Shown: one piece after another, positions 21,086-32,436 of the stretch
How the letters are laid out: every line of letters begins with the position of its first letter
Numbering within the stretch: position 1 is the stretch's first letter
NCBI GenBank assembly: GCA_022496805.1
Contig: CM040100.1
Coordinates: 22,287,009-22,351,008 of the forward strand
Source of the DNA: Pohlia nutans
Lineage: Eukaryota; Streptophyta; Bryopsida; Bryales; Mniaceae
Direction: 5' to 3'
Length of the DNA: 64,000 nucleotides
Position numbers and translations under genes: made by a program
The notes under the pieces: generated by a model
The model's database searches: none
What the model was told of the DNA's origin: nothing
What the model saw: the letters and a program-made list of their open reading frames with translations, nothing else

Positions 21086-22267
21086 ATCTTCGGGGCTGCA
21101 TGCAAGCCAAGCCAAGCCAACCAGTTCGAAATCTATGCACACTTTCTTGCGAAGGAGTTTGCACTTCATTGAGTGAGCGAGGAGCTATTGTTTGATTTGA
21201 ATCTTTACTTCATCACTTGCATGCTCCACAACTCGTTACTGTACCGACATCTCAACTGTGTGGAGCACTACATTTCCTCTTCACAGCTTTAAGGTAAGTG
21301 TACAACTTAGATATCTAATGGTGATAAATTTCTAAGTTGCTCCTTCTTGTCGGTAGGAATCTTACGTGCTCGAGAGTACTTAAAATCTCGTGGCTTTCAC
21401 AACTACTACTTTCCGTTTTGTATGCTAGATTTGCAACCATGTATGAGATCTGATTGAATATTGTTCAAAGTTTTGCAGGGATCTTGTCTCCAGTACTACT
21501 GGGTTGTATTCGGAAGCATTCTATCTCAAGTGAGTAACACTCTCGTAAAAAGTGAAGGAACTAGTGGTTGTTTAATGTTGTAACACATGCTTTCTTGCTT
21601 GTTCATTCAGAACACTTGTACTACTAGGATCATACACTGATTGTTACGTTTGTTAGCAACGTCAGCGGAGTAGCTATAACAACATTACGGTTCCTCCCTG
21701 TGCATTACCTCGGTACTCGGTACTCTGAAGGGCTTTGTGCACTCACCTTCCCCTTTGACATGCTTGTTTAGAAAGTTTGGGATAAGTGCGCATGGCTTTG
21801 ACATAGGCAACTCGAGGGTAACGGCCCCCCAGTATACATTGGTAAGAAATATAGCACACACTGTATAACAGTAATCACCTGGATTTCAAGTAGATGTCAC
21901 AGGCTGCAAGCATACCACCCCTAACTAAACTAAGGTAGAAACATCTAATTGTGTCACTCACCTAATTGTGACACTTTGTAGGAATAATCTTCGTTTGAAA
22001 ATGCACTGTCACTTCAAGACTTGCAAGGGGGTAGTTGCATGGTACAGTGTACCATTTTGGTGACCAAAAGAATGTGCATGGAGTACACAATCTGCATTTT
22101 TATCAAAATCTCTTTTTTTTAAAACATATTAAAACTCATGAGTGATATTTTAAAATAAAAAGATTGATAAATGGTGAGATTGATGTATATAAAATCTAAA
22201 GATATAGCTTTTTTTTTTTGTCTGAAAGATTTTATATTAAGAAATATGAATTTTTGAAAGTACCCTT

Positions 22268-22720
22268 TTAACCCCTACAAGTCTGAGGGATATTGGACAA
22301 AACATAGATGTGTTATAACTTCCATATGTTTGATGAAGTTTGGTTCAATAGAAAGAATGTAGGGCATCATCTCTACAAATTATCCGTACGGTCAAACTTC
22401 CAAAAATAACTTTAGATGTTTTTTAATGAATTTAAAAGCATTAACCTTTGAAAATTTGTTTAAATTATAATTTTCACTTTTAGAGTTTAAAATTTAGCAT
22501 GATTGGTTAGAGTTGGTTTATCTACTGTATACTTCAAAAAAGCAAAAGAAATCATGGAGGGATCATCATTAATTTCCCCAAATAGCAAATTTTATAACAC
22601 TAAGACAATGTTGAGGTGATCCACTTTGAAAACTTCTCCCGGGTGGAGTTTAACTCGAATTGACATAATTCAAATTGCGTTGGAAAGTAGATTTGCTATA
22701 TGTCAAATTTGAAAATTGTA
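22268..22720. repeat. Interspersed repeat in intron 2 of the CHY-kinase gene
   Basis: It begins with TTAACCCCTACAAG. GACAAAACATAGATGTGTTATAA, GATGAAGTTTGGTTCAA and TTCTCCCGGGTGGAGTTTAAC reappear at 33180-33540 and, inverted, at 33640-33925. It is another family with a TTAACCCC terminus; no right-hand partner end was found. Confidence 0.6.
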
Positions 22721-23096
22721 TTTTTCCAAAAAAACATATTTAGCACTTCGTCACATTATAGTAGTGAAATGACTACATATTAAAGTTTTTTTATTAAAAC
22801 AAATAGTTGTGCACTTTATTAAGTTTGTATTTAAATGTATCATATGGTTTAAGGAGGAAGTTGTTAAGAAATCAGAGTCCTTTTAAATTGTGTAAAAATA
22901 ATTATGTGATTTTTGAGAGTTCTCATAAATAAGGAAATATAGTAATACATCAAATTAAGAGTTAAAATTAAACATACTTAGATATGACTCAAACATTGTT
23001 TTATCTAAATTTCATGTTTATAAATGACTTCGCTACAAATTGGTATTCCAAAATTGTTCCTTTAGCCTCAAATTTGAAACTAGGACAGTTTCGGAT

Positions 23097-23640
23097 TTAA
23101 CCCTTTAACGACCTGATTCAACACTATTTTCAAAGATTCGTTATAAAATGTTTGATGACAAACAAAAATGGAGTTGATGTTCACAACAAAGTTGTAAATG
23201 TCAACGGGAAGATCACATTGTAAAATTGGATTCATCATCTTTTTTATTAATATTTTTAAATTAATTTTACAAGGTTTTCTCTTGAAATTCAATTACAAAT
23301 CCCAAATTAACACAAAGAATTAGAAATATTGTAATGAAATTGGAATAACATGCACTACAAGATGGTATGGTTTCTATTATTTGATTCTACTTATTTTGGA
23401 AAATCATGTTTAAGGCCTCACTTTTTGAACTAAGAATGAAACTTGATATAACCAATTCTGTTGTTTTTCAAAAAATCACAATATCTTATTTTGAAGATCT
23501 GTAATGTACAAATGATAGTCAACTAGCACAAGAACCAAGAGAAATTTGGATGGATGAAAACTATACATTTATGTAATCAGGAGAATAGATTGAATTTGCT
23601 CATCGTATACATAGTGGACGTAGGCACCTCAAAGGGTTAA
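23097..23640. mobile_element. TTAA-bounded piggyBac-like element (544 bp), intact copy
   Basis: TTAACCCTTTAACGACC at the left and CCTCAAAGGGTTAA at the right. The same element, carrying a nested MITE, lies at 56864-57673; the uninterrupted GAACTAAGAATGAAAC here is that copy's empty site. Lies within intron 2 of the CHY-kinase gene. Confidence 0.75.
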
Positions 23641-25100
23641 AAACAAAGGAATGAAAAGGAATATCAAAATTGTTCAATTTTCTTACTCAATAGTATTTTG
23701 GATGGAGTGTTACAACTTTCTCATGAATTTGTCATCAAATTAATATTAATTTAAAATGTGTAATTTCTTGCACATGGTGAATGAGTCAAAAAATGACAGT
23801 GTTTTAGTGAGACAATCCTTTTTGGAACCCATATCGTGCCATTGCCCAATATCTTATATAGATTACTATAATGATTTTAAAATTATCCAAAACTTCTTAT
23901 ACATGTTTAAAATGCTTCAATGCTAAAAGATGTCTACATTAAATAAAACCAAGTCTCTCTATATAAAATATTCATAAACCAAAAACTACCGATAGAAGTA
24001 CAATAAGTGAAATTCTATATGTACAAGAAGTTTGAAGTTTAACTTGTAAGCGTCCACACTACAATTACCCGGTCAAACCTCAATTATTTCTCATATTTTA
24101 AAATATATTACATTTTCACGTATTTTTCTTATATGATTTATTCTTAAACTACTTTACCCTGATTTTTTCATAATTATGTAAATAAAAATGAATGTAATAA
24201 GAGTTTTCAAAAAAAATCTTGTAAAAATCATAGTAATTACAAAAATGCTTAAAATGTTATGAAATTTTTAGAAAAAAATTAAATAAAATTGATGAACAAC
24301 AAGGTGTAGGTGGCATGCTTCTTGAGCTTACATAAAAAGAAATTTGATAGAAAAACTTTTTCTACAGTGTATATTGGAATTTTAGGGTTTTGAGCTTTAA
24401 AGTGCTCTTAAGAATGCAGTTTTTACAATTTTGAAGAGTAGTAAATTGAACTAGAAAGTAGAAGATAGCCCCCACACTTTCTTAGTTGAGATCATTTTCA
24501 TTTGAAATTAGGAACTAGATGAAAATCAACATTTGACTGAAAATGACCAAATTTGGCCATATCATGCCTTTTGGATGTTGAGGGATTAAATTTCAAAAAT
24601 AGAATTACAAACATAGTGCATTTGTCAAAAAAAGTTCATTGTGAACCTGTTCTCCTTGGATATGTAAACCGTTACTAGATGTTAACTGCTAAATCTTGAT
24701 GTTAAAACTTAGAAGGAATTTTCAACTTAAAGAAGGGATGTTAAAGTGGGGAACGTACAATTATTGTAGTCATACAAATTTAGTATGTAGAGTTGTCCTC
24801 GGTTTAAATGATAGAATTAGTTCGGCATTCGATCTTGGCATTTAGAAAATTGCTAATGGAATGCATTTTGAGCTAGTTGTTTTGGTCCATGTTTCTTGGA
24901 GTTGAGAGGTGAGTTATGTTTTGAAGACATTAGATTTGTATCTACATGATCATTATGTTGACTTTGTTTGATTGCACAGAGGAGGAAACAGCATGGGGAG
25001 TCAAAGTTATGGGTATGCACTCTTTGTTTGTGTCGCTTGCAAGCTTTTTTTTGGGTAGGTTAGGAAATGGTTGAGTACGGTGGAAAGTGTTCTACAGTGG

Positions 25101-25506
25101 ATAGGGTAGATTGTCCTATTACCAACCACTTAAGCAATCTGACCTATATTTGGCAGTGGTAAATCCGGAAAAAAATTATGACCGCGTTCGAAATAGGATT
25201 TCATGAGGATTGCAAAAAATTGCAACTTATAATTTGCATTTCTCAATTTTATACAAAATTCCAAAGTGGAAAGTAACCTGTGACCCAAATCCAACCACTA
25301 GGTTTCTCCATGTCCACACCATGTGGTGCTAACTTTCACTCACAATGATACCCAAAACCACCAACTATTTCTTCGCAATACTTGGCGTGCCATTGGTCTA
25401 CTTAAATAGTGAAATTGGTGGTTTTGGGTCTCAACTGTGGTGGCTCCAAGAAAAGTCTACATGTCATAATTGGGGCAGTGGTTGGTAATAGGACAATTTA
25501 CCCTAT
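25101..25506. mobile_element. Doubly nested inverted-repeat element in an intron (about 405 bp)
   Basis: Outer arms ATAGGGTAGATTGTCCTATT/AATAGGACAATTTACCCTAT enclose inner arms ACCCAAAACCACCAACTATT and their complement at 25343-25433. It sits in the intron between coding exons 1 and 2 of the CHY-kinase gene. No coding potential. Confidence 0.75.
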
Positions 25507-26058
25507 ATGAATTATCAACCATCATTTTTTGTAAAAAAGTAGGAACATTCAGTGAGTTCATTTTGTTCCTCATAGTTTCTTTTTGCAGATGCCGACACTA
25601 TCGAAATAGATTCCAAATTCGAGCTCCATGTTGTGGTGAAATATTTGATTGTTTTCGATGTCATGATGAACAGGTAGTTCAAAGATTTTCCCTAGAAAAC
25701 TTGTTATTTTGTTTAGACATGTGTTGTCGAGTAGTTTTTTCTCAATGCTTAGTGTGTGGTTTAGACAAATTGACTATTGTTTTGGTTCTGAGTACCGTAG
25801 AGGTCGCTAGGGTCAGCAAAAATTATCAAATGAGATGCCCAAACTTTCAGGAATTTTTTTTTAATTTATTTTATTTTCTATGGTGAAAAAGATAATCTTC
25901 GAGAATATCCACCAAATCTCAAAGAATATTTGCATCATTTTGACACTTTAATTAAATATTTGGTAGGAGCTAGCAAGCTGCCAATCCTGATAGCCAAGTA
26001 TTGTAGTCTAATTGGCTAAAATTGATTGTGGGATTATGAAGTAGTTTGGAAAATTTAA

Positions 26059-26309
26059 AGCCATATTTGTTATATTGAGACTTTTCGCAGTCTCATTTTT
26101 ATCCTCGAATCAAAGATAAATTGTTTTATCTCTTTGCTAGTATTTTTTTATAAATAGGTAACAACACCAACTTTTAGAACTTCATTATAGATACACTATT
26201 TGAGCATTATTATTTTTTGGGTTTTAATTACTATTTTTAAAATGAAATTTTGACTGTCTAGCATTTTGTCTCAAAATCTGCGAAAAGTCTCAATATAACG
26301 AATATGGCC
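26059..26309. mobile_element. MITE, GGCCATATTCGTTA family, copy 2 (251 bp)
   Basis: GCCATATTTGTTATATTGAG at the left and CAATATAACGAATATGGCC at the right; closest to copy 1 at 10796. Lies in an intron of the CHY-kinase gene. Confidence 0.85.
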
Positions 26310-27921
26310 TTAAATGCTCATAGACAATTGATCGTACTTATTGGTATTTGTTACAATAAAGGCCTGCCTCAAAACGCATGCAATGACTACTTTTATAATA
26401 AACAGATCTTATTTATCTTTGTGCAGAAATTTGTACTTCGTGATAAAATCTGCAACTTTTTGCCAAGGCAAAGTGTAAAGAAGGTGATTTGCTCATTTTT
26501 GAGGTCTTGATGAGGGGGTTGATTTTTTTGTGAAGATAATCTTTGTTTTATGAAAAAAATGGTATATAAAGGGGTCTTCTAACACAATGTAAAATTTATG
26601 TTCCAAATATATTTATTTATTAACAAGTCCACAGGACACTGGAGGTTGTATTTTAGATATTTTATCTAAATGTATTATTTGGGGCTATTCTAGAACTTCT
26701 TGTCTTTATTTGTCTTGCAAATCTTTCTTGGAGTGGAACTAGTTGATCTATGATTTCTTTGCCTTCACCTAATGTAAAATCTCTTTACTGGTTGAGAACT
26801 TTAATTGAGGTTTTTTTGATTGGAATGTTGTAGTCTTAGTCTAATCAAGGTGTGAAGTAAAAGTCAAATGATAGATTGGATTTGACTTTGGAAATACCAA
26901 GTAATATGAGGGTGGTGTTCATGATGTATCAGGTCATCTGTACACAGTGTGATTGTGAGCAAGATTTGAAGCAGGTTTGCGAAAATAAAGAATGTGGCGT
27001 TTGCATGGGGGATTACTATTGTGGTGGTTGTAAACTCTTCTACGATGCGGTAAATGCACTCTCTAACCAAAAGGAATTGTTTTATGAATAGTTTCTACAT
27101 ATACTGCGCCTTTATCCTAATGATAATAGTATAAATGAGATCAATATATTTGTATTTTTGGATGTGCAATTCAAAGGAGTCTCATTGTTCACGTGTGATT
27201 GTCTTGTTCCTCTATTGTTTAGTATAGTTGCCACAGACTCAAATTTTGTTGCGAACGATGTGGTATGAAGATAAAATCGACAGAAGAGAAGATAACGGTT
27301 CACAAGTTGTTTGTCGAGAGCAAAATGAATGGGTATGCACTTGTTGTCAAAGCTTGATGAGGCCTTCCTATTTCTAACTTGCAGATACGCATTAAGATGG
27401 AGAGCTGGTTTATAAGTCATCACCACTATTATTTTTTGGGTTTTAGTTTAGATCCTCATTTCCTGACATGTGTTTGCTTCACAATTGGATAATCCAACAT
27501 CATAGTGTTTTTATTGCATTTACGCCAATTCATTCAAATCTAAAGCTGCCTATATAGAACTAGTTCTTTATTGGCTATTACCACAACTTAGTATGTACCA
27601 TTCTAACAATCAAGCTTTAGAATTGAGTTTCTTAGAACCTAAGATTTAATTTTTGTGTTGGGAACTTCTGGAGTTCTGGTTGTGAATGTGAGCAGATAGT
27701 GCTAAATTTGTGTTTTGATGCATTCATGTGCTTGGACTGGAAATCAATCCTTCTGAGATAATTTATACCTTTGAAGTTAAGTTTTCCTGTTCTGCTTTGC
27801 TTTTGCAGCTGCAAGCATTACCAAAATAGATGCCAACTTCGATTTGGGTGCTGCAACAAAGTGTTTGATTGCTGGAATTGTCACTTTGAACACGTGTTTG
27901 AACAGGTCAAAACATTCTCCA

Positions 27922-28717
27922 TTAACCCTTTAGTGCCTAGGGTACTGTAGCTGCGTGCATTGGATTTCAGTAGCTTTTTTCACCGTGATTGATACTATCA
28001 GAAATAGAAAGTAACCATACAATTGTATCCTCAACTGGAGTGGAGACACTTTGCCAAAATTAAATAATCATCTAATGGTGGAATTGCAAGATTATAGTAT
28101 GTCTTTGAATCGTATAATGCACACTCAAAAATGAGATTTTGGAGGGTGTGAGACTTCAAAGTTAAATAGAATTTGGGTTAAATTTTCAATACTGAAAGTA
28201 ACACGGTTCAGCAATGATTTGTGTCAACACCTTTCCATTGCAATCTTTCATATCAAGAACGGACTCACACATAATTATTATGAATTTTATAAGTGAGAGT
28301 GACTTATCCATATACGATTAAGGACAAAAATTTGTATGTCAAAAATTGAAAGGAGTTGGTACATTGATCAAGATCAAAATACATACACTACTGGAACATG
28401 AACAAGTGAACACAATCCAAAAAAAAAACGAGAGAACTTCCAAACATTAGTAATACAACATAGTACATGTGTTGTATTTGTAAGTATTTGTTGTATTTTG
28501 AGGTATTTGCATTATTTAGGTGTCTTTTATATAGGCATTTTGATAGCTGCACAACCCCAAATTGAATTTTTTTATTTTTAGAACATGTGTATTATAAATC
28601 TTCAACTTTGAACTTTGCAATTCAAAATCCAAATGAATTCTTCACAATTTTTTTTGTTATTTGCATTTTCAACACTCTAGTGATCAGAATGTAGTCAGCT
28701 AGGCACTAAAGGGTTAA
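27922..28717. mobile_element. TTAA-bounded piggyBac-like element (796 bp)
   Basis: TTAA flanks perfect 15-bp inverted termini CCCTTTAGTGCCTAG and CTAGGCACTAAAGGG. Non-coding interior. Inserted in the intron after the second CHY exon, so it lengthens that intron greatly. Confidence 0.85.
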
Positions 28718-28758
28718 GAGCGTGCTCCAAATTTTAGTTTGTAGATATGGCCTACATG

Positions 28759-28906
28759 CACTAGACAGTAGGAATTTGGTCATTTACAACTGGTCCATTG
28801 TGACTTAAATGGTCCAAAACAACTACGATTCTATAAAAGCATTGAGTCATTTTGGACCATTTAAGTCGCAATGGACCATATGCAAAGGACCAAATTCCTA
28901 CTAGTG
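28759..28906. mobile_element. Palindromic CACTA-like MITE (148 bp)
   Basis: Ends CACTAGACAGTAGGAATTTG and CAAATTCCTACTAGTG surround a second inverted pair (TGGTCCATTGTGACTTAAAT and complement). The whole element can fold. A 3-bp duplication is not evident. Confidence 0.7.
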
Positions 28907-30294
28907 ACATTTATAGGTTTGATGTTCATAGGACTTTGGAATGGGATTGGAACAAGAGGTTGTACCTTTTGACCTTAGTTCAATCTAAGGGCATATTTGA
29001 ACAGATCCAAGTAGCTACATCACTTCTTAATGGTTTTTGGTCCTCGTGCAGAGGAAGACTGGTCATTGCAATGGAAAATATGAAGACAATGCAGTGAAGG
29101 TATATTGCATTTATTTTAGCATTTTTTGATTGTGTTGGGGAAAATTAATGGAATTATTAGGATCTATTATTGTTTTTGATCAAAATTAGATTGTGGTATG
29201 AAGTCAAAGCTTGATGATGGAGTTGATGTGAATCCTTTAGTAGAAGCGGATAATGTTGAAATTAGACACTGAAGTGATGGATAGAAATTTGGTGAGAGAA
29301 TAGTCCTTGAATTGTTGTTCATGATGTGCCAGGTCATTTGTTCACAATGTGATCATGAACAAGATGTGAAGCAAGCCATGTGTGAAAATGAAGGATGTGG
29401 TGCTCGCATGGCTGATTACTACTGTACTAACTGCAAGAGATTTTATGATGCAGTGAGTGTGATCTTTGTCTAATTGTCCTACTTGGGTGACTTCTTTTGC
29501 TAAATTTTAATTATTGGAAAAGAAGCACATTCTCTAGATTTATCTAGAGTGTTGCCAAAAATTAATTATTTGTATATATATATAGAATGGGTGGACCGGC
29601 AAGTTCCATCTAGAATTAATCATAACCACAACCTTTTATTTTTATAATTAGTTTTATTTTTATAACTCTTTATAACCAGCCAATTTTGTTTAGAATCAAC
29701 CATAACCTTTTATTTTGATAGTATAAAGTTCAAAAAGTTTATTTATTTATTTGTAAAAAAATTTAATTGTAAAAATCTCTACATAAACCTAGAGCTTCCT
29801 TCCCTGGCCACGGGGTTCTAGTTATTATTGTCCATATTGTATTCAACTACAATGTAGTATGTGTTTTGGAGTGAATGTTTTGTAATATTTTCTATTGTTA
29901 CTAGGAGCTCACTAAAATTGTGTCAGCTTGTAACTTTGACATGGTTAGTTGTAAGACAAGGTAAGTCACTTCTCGATGTAAATGTATAATTTCAACTTAT
30001 AATGAGATGAAAGCAACAAAATAATTGTTATGCTTGTGGTGTTTACAGTATACTGTTCGCCAAAGGGCCTTTTCATGCACAAATTGTCATGAAAATTTGC
30101 TCATAAGCAATGAGCAACACTCAACTTGTTCGGCATCCTATGAGACAACAACTTCTTCAGAATACTACTCTTTACGCATTGCAAGTATTATAGAAGAGCG
30201 CAAGATTAATCCGGAGATGGACAGGGTTGAATCTGAGGTTGATGCTTCAAAAGCCACCTGGAGAAAGTGACCATATTTCTTTGGAAATGGAACC

Positions 30295-31203
30295 GTGTCG
30301 GTGGGTGAAAAAATAGTAGAGGGAGGGCAAGCCGAAATTTATGAACGGAGCAAAGATTCAAATATGGTGGTTAAAATGTTTAAGAAGGGATGGCGTTTGG
30401 TGGACCTAGAGAAGCTGATTCCTCCACCTATGCTCAAGAATTATTTTGGTTATAGTTTTGATAATCCAATTTGTCTTTGGGGCGGAGTGCGCTATAACAG
30501 AGTGAATGAAGCAGTTTTTGTTGATGGGAGGTTGACATTTGTGATGCCAAGAATGTGGGGAGACTTGCGAACAGTCATTGATGTGCAAATGATCCACAAT
30601 AACATGCAATGCCCGCCCTTTTCAAAGAATGTTACTGCAATGTGCATGTTTCAAATTGCACTTGGAATGTTGTATTTGCATGAAATGAATATCCTTCATA
30701 GGGATCTCAAAGCAGCACATGTTCTTGTCCGAGGCATTGGAAAGAAAACAATAATGGACAAGAAACTTTCTCTCTATGGTCAGTTTCATTGTTTTGTAGC
30801 AGGCTTTGAGTGCTCGGTAGGAGTTGTGGGGACTGGGTTTTTCAGGGCGCCGGAGATATTGCATGCTTTGAAGAATCAAAGCAGCACAACTCTTGCTCCG
30901 GAGTTATTTAGCAAAGCTGCAGATGTCTATAGCTATGGAATGACATGCTACGAAATCCTTACAGGTCACATTCCTTTGGAAGAGTTACCACTGAAGAGTT
31001 ATGACAAAGTAATTGGTGGCTACAGGCCCAATTTACCAAGCCGAGTTCCGCGCTGGATGAAGGATTTGTTGACTAACTGTTGGGACAAAGACCCTTGCAA
31101 GAGGCCTACTTTTGATGAAATTTTAGAAGTTTTAAAAGAGGATATATCGACAGGCGATTTTCTAGGACCACGTTGTTCCAAGTCTTTGGTCATGAGCTTG
31201 TGA
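30295..31203 (+). CDS. Kinase-like domain (TKL-type, catalytically degenerate) of the CHY-kinase gene
   Basis: This open segment (in frame back to 30271) covers the whole kinase fold: glycine-rich EGGQAEIYE, the ATP-anchoring Lys in MVVKMFKK, HRDLK with the catalytic Asp, APE, the SYGMTCYEILTG F-helix and the CKRPTFDEIL C-lobe end. Two residues expected of an active kinase are changed: the Asn after HRDLK is His (HRDLKAAH), and the DFG Asp is Gly (VAGFECS). Both can arise by one base change. I read it as a pseudokinase or decaying kinase. Its first ATG is well inside the N-lobe, so it is unlikely to be an independent gene; it reads best as the 3' part of the CHY zinc-finger gene, cut off by the TGA at 30268-30270. 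Confidence 0.75.
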   Translation: MSVGEKIVEGGQAEIYERSKDSNMVVKMFKKGWRLVDLEKLIPPPMLKNYFGYSFDNPICLWGGVRYNRVNEAVFVDGRLTFVMPRMWGDLRTVIDVQMIHNNMQCPPFSKNVTAMCMFQIALGMLYLHEMNILHRDLKAAHVLVRGIGKKTIMDKKLSLYGQFHCFVAGFECSVGVVGTGFFRAPEILHALKNQSSTTLAPELFSKAADVYSYGMTCYEILTGHIPLEELPLKSYDKVIGGYRPNLPSRVPRWMKDLLTNCWDKDPCKRPTFDEILEVLKEDISTGDFLGPRCSKSLVMSL

Positions 31204-31596
31204 GGGTTTTAAGGGAAGTGAGAAGAATGATACATCATTTTTTTTTTCCCCCCCCTTAATATCATGATTACTCTAGTGTATACATCTTTTGGTATACATG
31301 ATATATGGTTATATCTTAAAACATGTTGAATGACCCTGTGTGTTTGTTTGACAATGTCGATTTGTAAAATTTAGTTTTGGGATCGTTTTCAAATACTAGA
31401 TTACACTATCTGATTAATTGTTTAGTATGTGAGGACAAGTGGGTTGCATTCAATTTCATCAACTACAAGAAATTTTTGGGCATGTTTGTGGAGCAATGGA
31501 TCTAGCGTGTTTGTAACCATTGAGTCTTTGTTATCATTCTTCCTGCAATTCTTTTGACAATTTATATTGTTTGTTGGAGATGAGTACAAAAACTAT
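31204..31596. other. 3' flank of the CHY-kinase gene
   Basis: It starts with a poly-T/poly-C run (31239-31257) after the stop codon, then AT-rich non-coding sequence. No gene seen. Confidence 0.4.
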
Positions 31597-32436
31597 TTAA
31601 TCCCTAATGCTCTCGACGGCCATATTCTGAACGTTTTTGGGTTGCTTTTAACTTTGAAGAGCTATAACTTAAGCATCTAGAGTATAGATTCAATGAAACT
31701 TGTTGAAAAAGATGCTTTTACTCTTTTGGTTTGTGTGGTGAAGTTTTCATATCAATCCAAGATGTAATGAATTTTTGGGAATCATTTTGATACACAAGGT
31801 TCAATTTTAGTTCACTAACTGAATGCATTTTGATGGCTGCAAATTCGGGGGCTTGTTTCTCCTTCATCCAATGTATGTTTTCAATAACAGTTGTTGGATT
31901 AGATTCCCCTTGAAGTCTAAATATTATGGTAAAAGTTTCATGACAATCCAATTTGTTTTGAATGTTTGGGATTTGTTTTAGAGCATAGGTCAATTTTTGA
32001 CACTTTTTGATTTTTTGGGTTTAATGGGTCACTTTTTAGGTTACTTTTTGGCACTTTAAAGCCATTTTTGGACACATTAAAGATGTTTATTAAAAAAATT
32101 ATTCCAATGCATTTTTGACACTTTTTGATTTATATGATGATTTTGAACCATTTTTTAGTTTAAAGTTTTTTCATTTGCGTAAGTTTAGAAATAGAATTTC
32201 AACTCTAATGTGTTGTCAGGAAAATTTCAGCATCCTTTTTTAACACTAAAATATTATGATCTTACAATCTATGTGACCAAAAGACTCCAAATTTGATTCA
32301 CGTCATCTTCAACACATACACTGTCTACAAGATTGTACGGTTAAAATTTCTATACCTCACTTAAATTTAGACCTATAACGTTTCAAAAGCAATGATGTTT
32401 TTAAATCCAAAAAAGTTAGGAATGCTTAGGGGTTAA
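31597..32436. mobile_element. TTAA-bounded element (840 bp)
   Basis: TTAATCCCTAATGCTC at the left and GCTTAGGGGTTAA at the right: TTAA on both sides and CCCCTAA-type inverted ends, as in the other piggyBac-like elements. The left end has an extra T. Non-coding. Confidence 0.55.

Larger units (their letters stand above)
21200..31203 (+). pseudogene. Tandem CHY zinc-finger + C-terminal kinase-like gene, interrupted by an in-frame TGA
   Basis: Likely exons: non-coding to 21293 and 21479-21529; coding 24980-25012 (ATG 24993), 25589-25673, 26933-27049, 27223-27332, 27809-27905, 29333-29452, 29905-29943 (optional), and 30049-31203. All have GT-AG ends and consistent phases. The first CHY module reads [44 protein letters not shown] and FCCERCG; the second reads [43 protein letters not shown] and FSCTNCHENLL. 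These match the zinc-ligand order of CHY fingers (RCHY1/MIEL1 class). The kinase-like domain follows in the last exon: EGGQAEIYE, VVKMF, HRDLKAAH, GFECSVGVVGTGFFRAPEI and SYGMTCYEILTG. TGA at 30268-30270 separates the two halves in the same frame, and two catalytic residues are lost, so full-length product is doubtful. Confidence 0.72.

Noticed and set aside
25470..25886. A 138-codon continuous frame as a gene.
   Set aside because: Only the middle (25589-25673) is coding, flanked by clear splice sites; the rest is intron read-through with a hydrophobic, low-quality translation.
29905..29960. Longer version of the optional exon using the stronger donor ACAAG|GTAAGT.
   Set aside because: It ends in phase 2 and would shift the frame of the next exon; the weaker GTTAGT donor at 29944 keeps the frame, as does skipping the exon. 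Left open, since only transcripts can decide.
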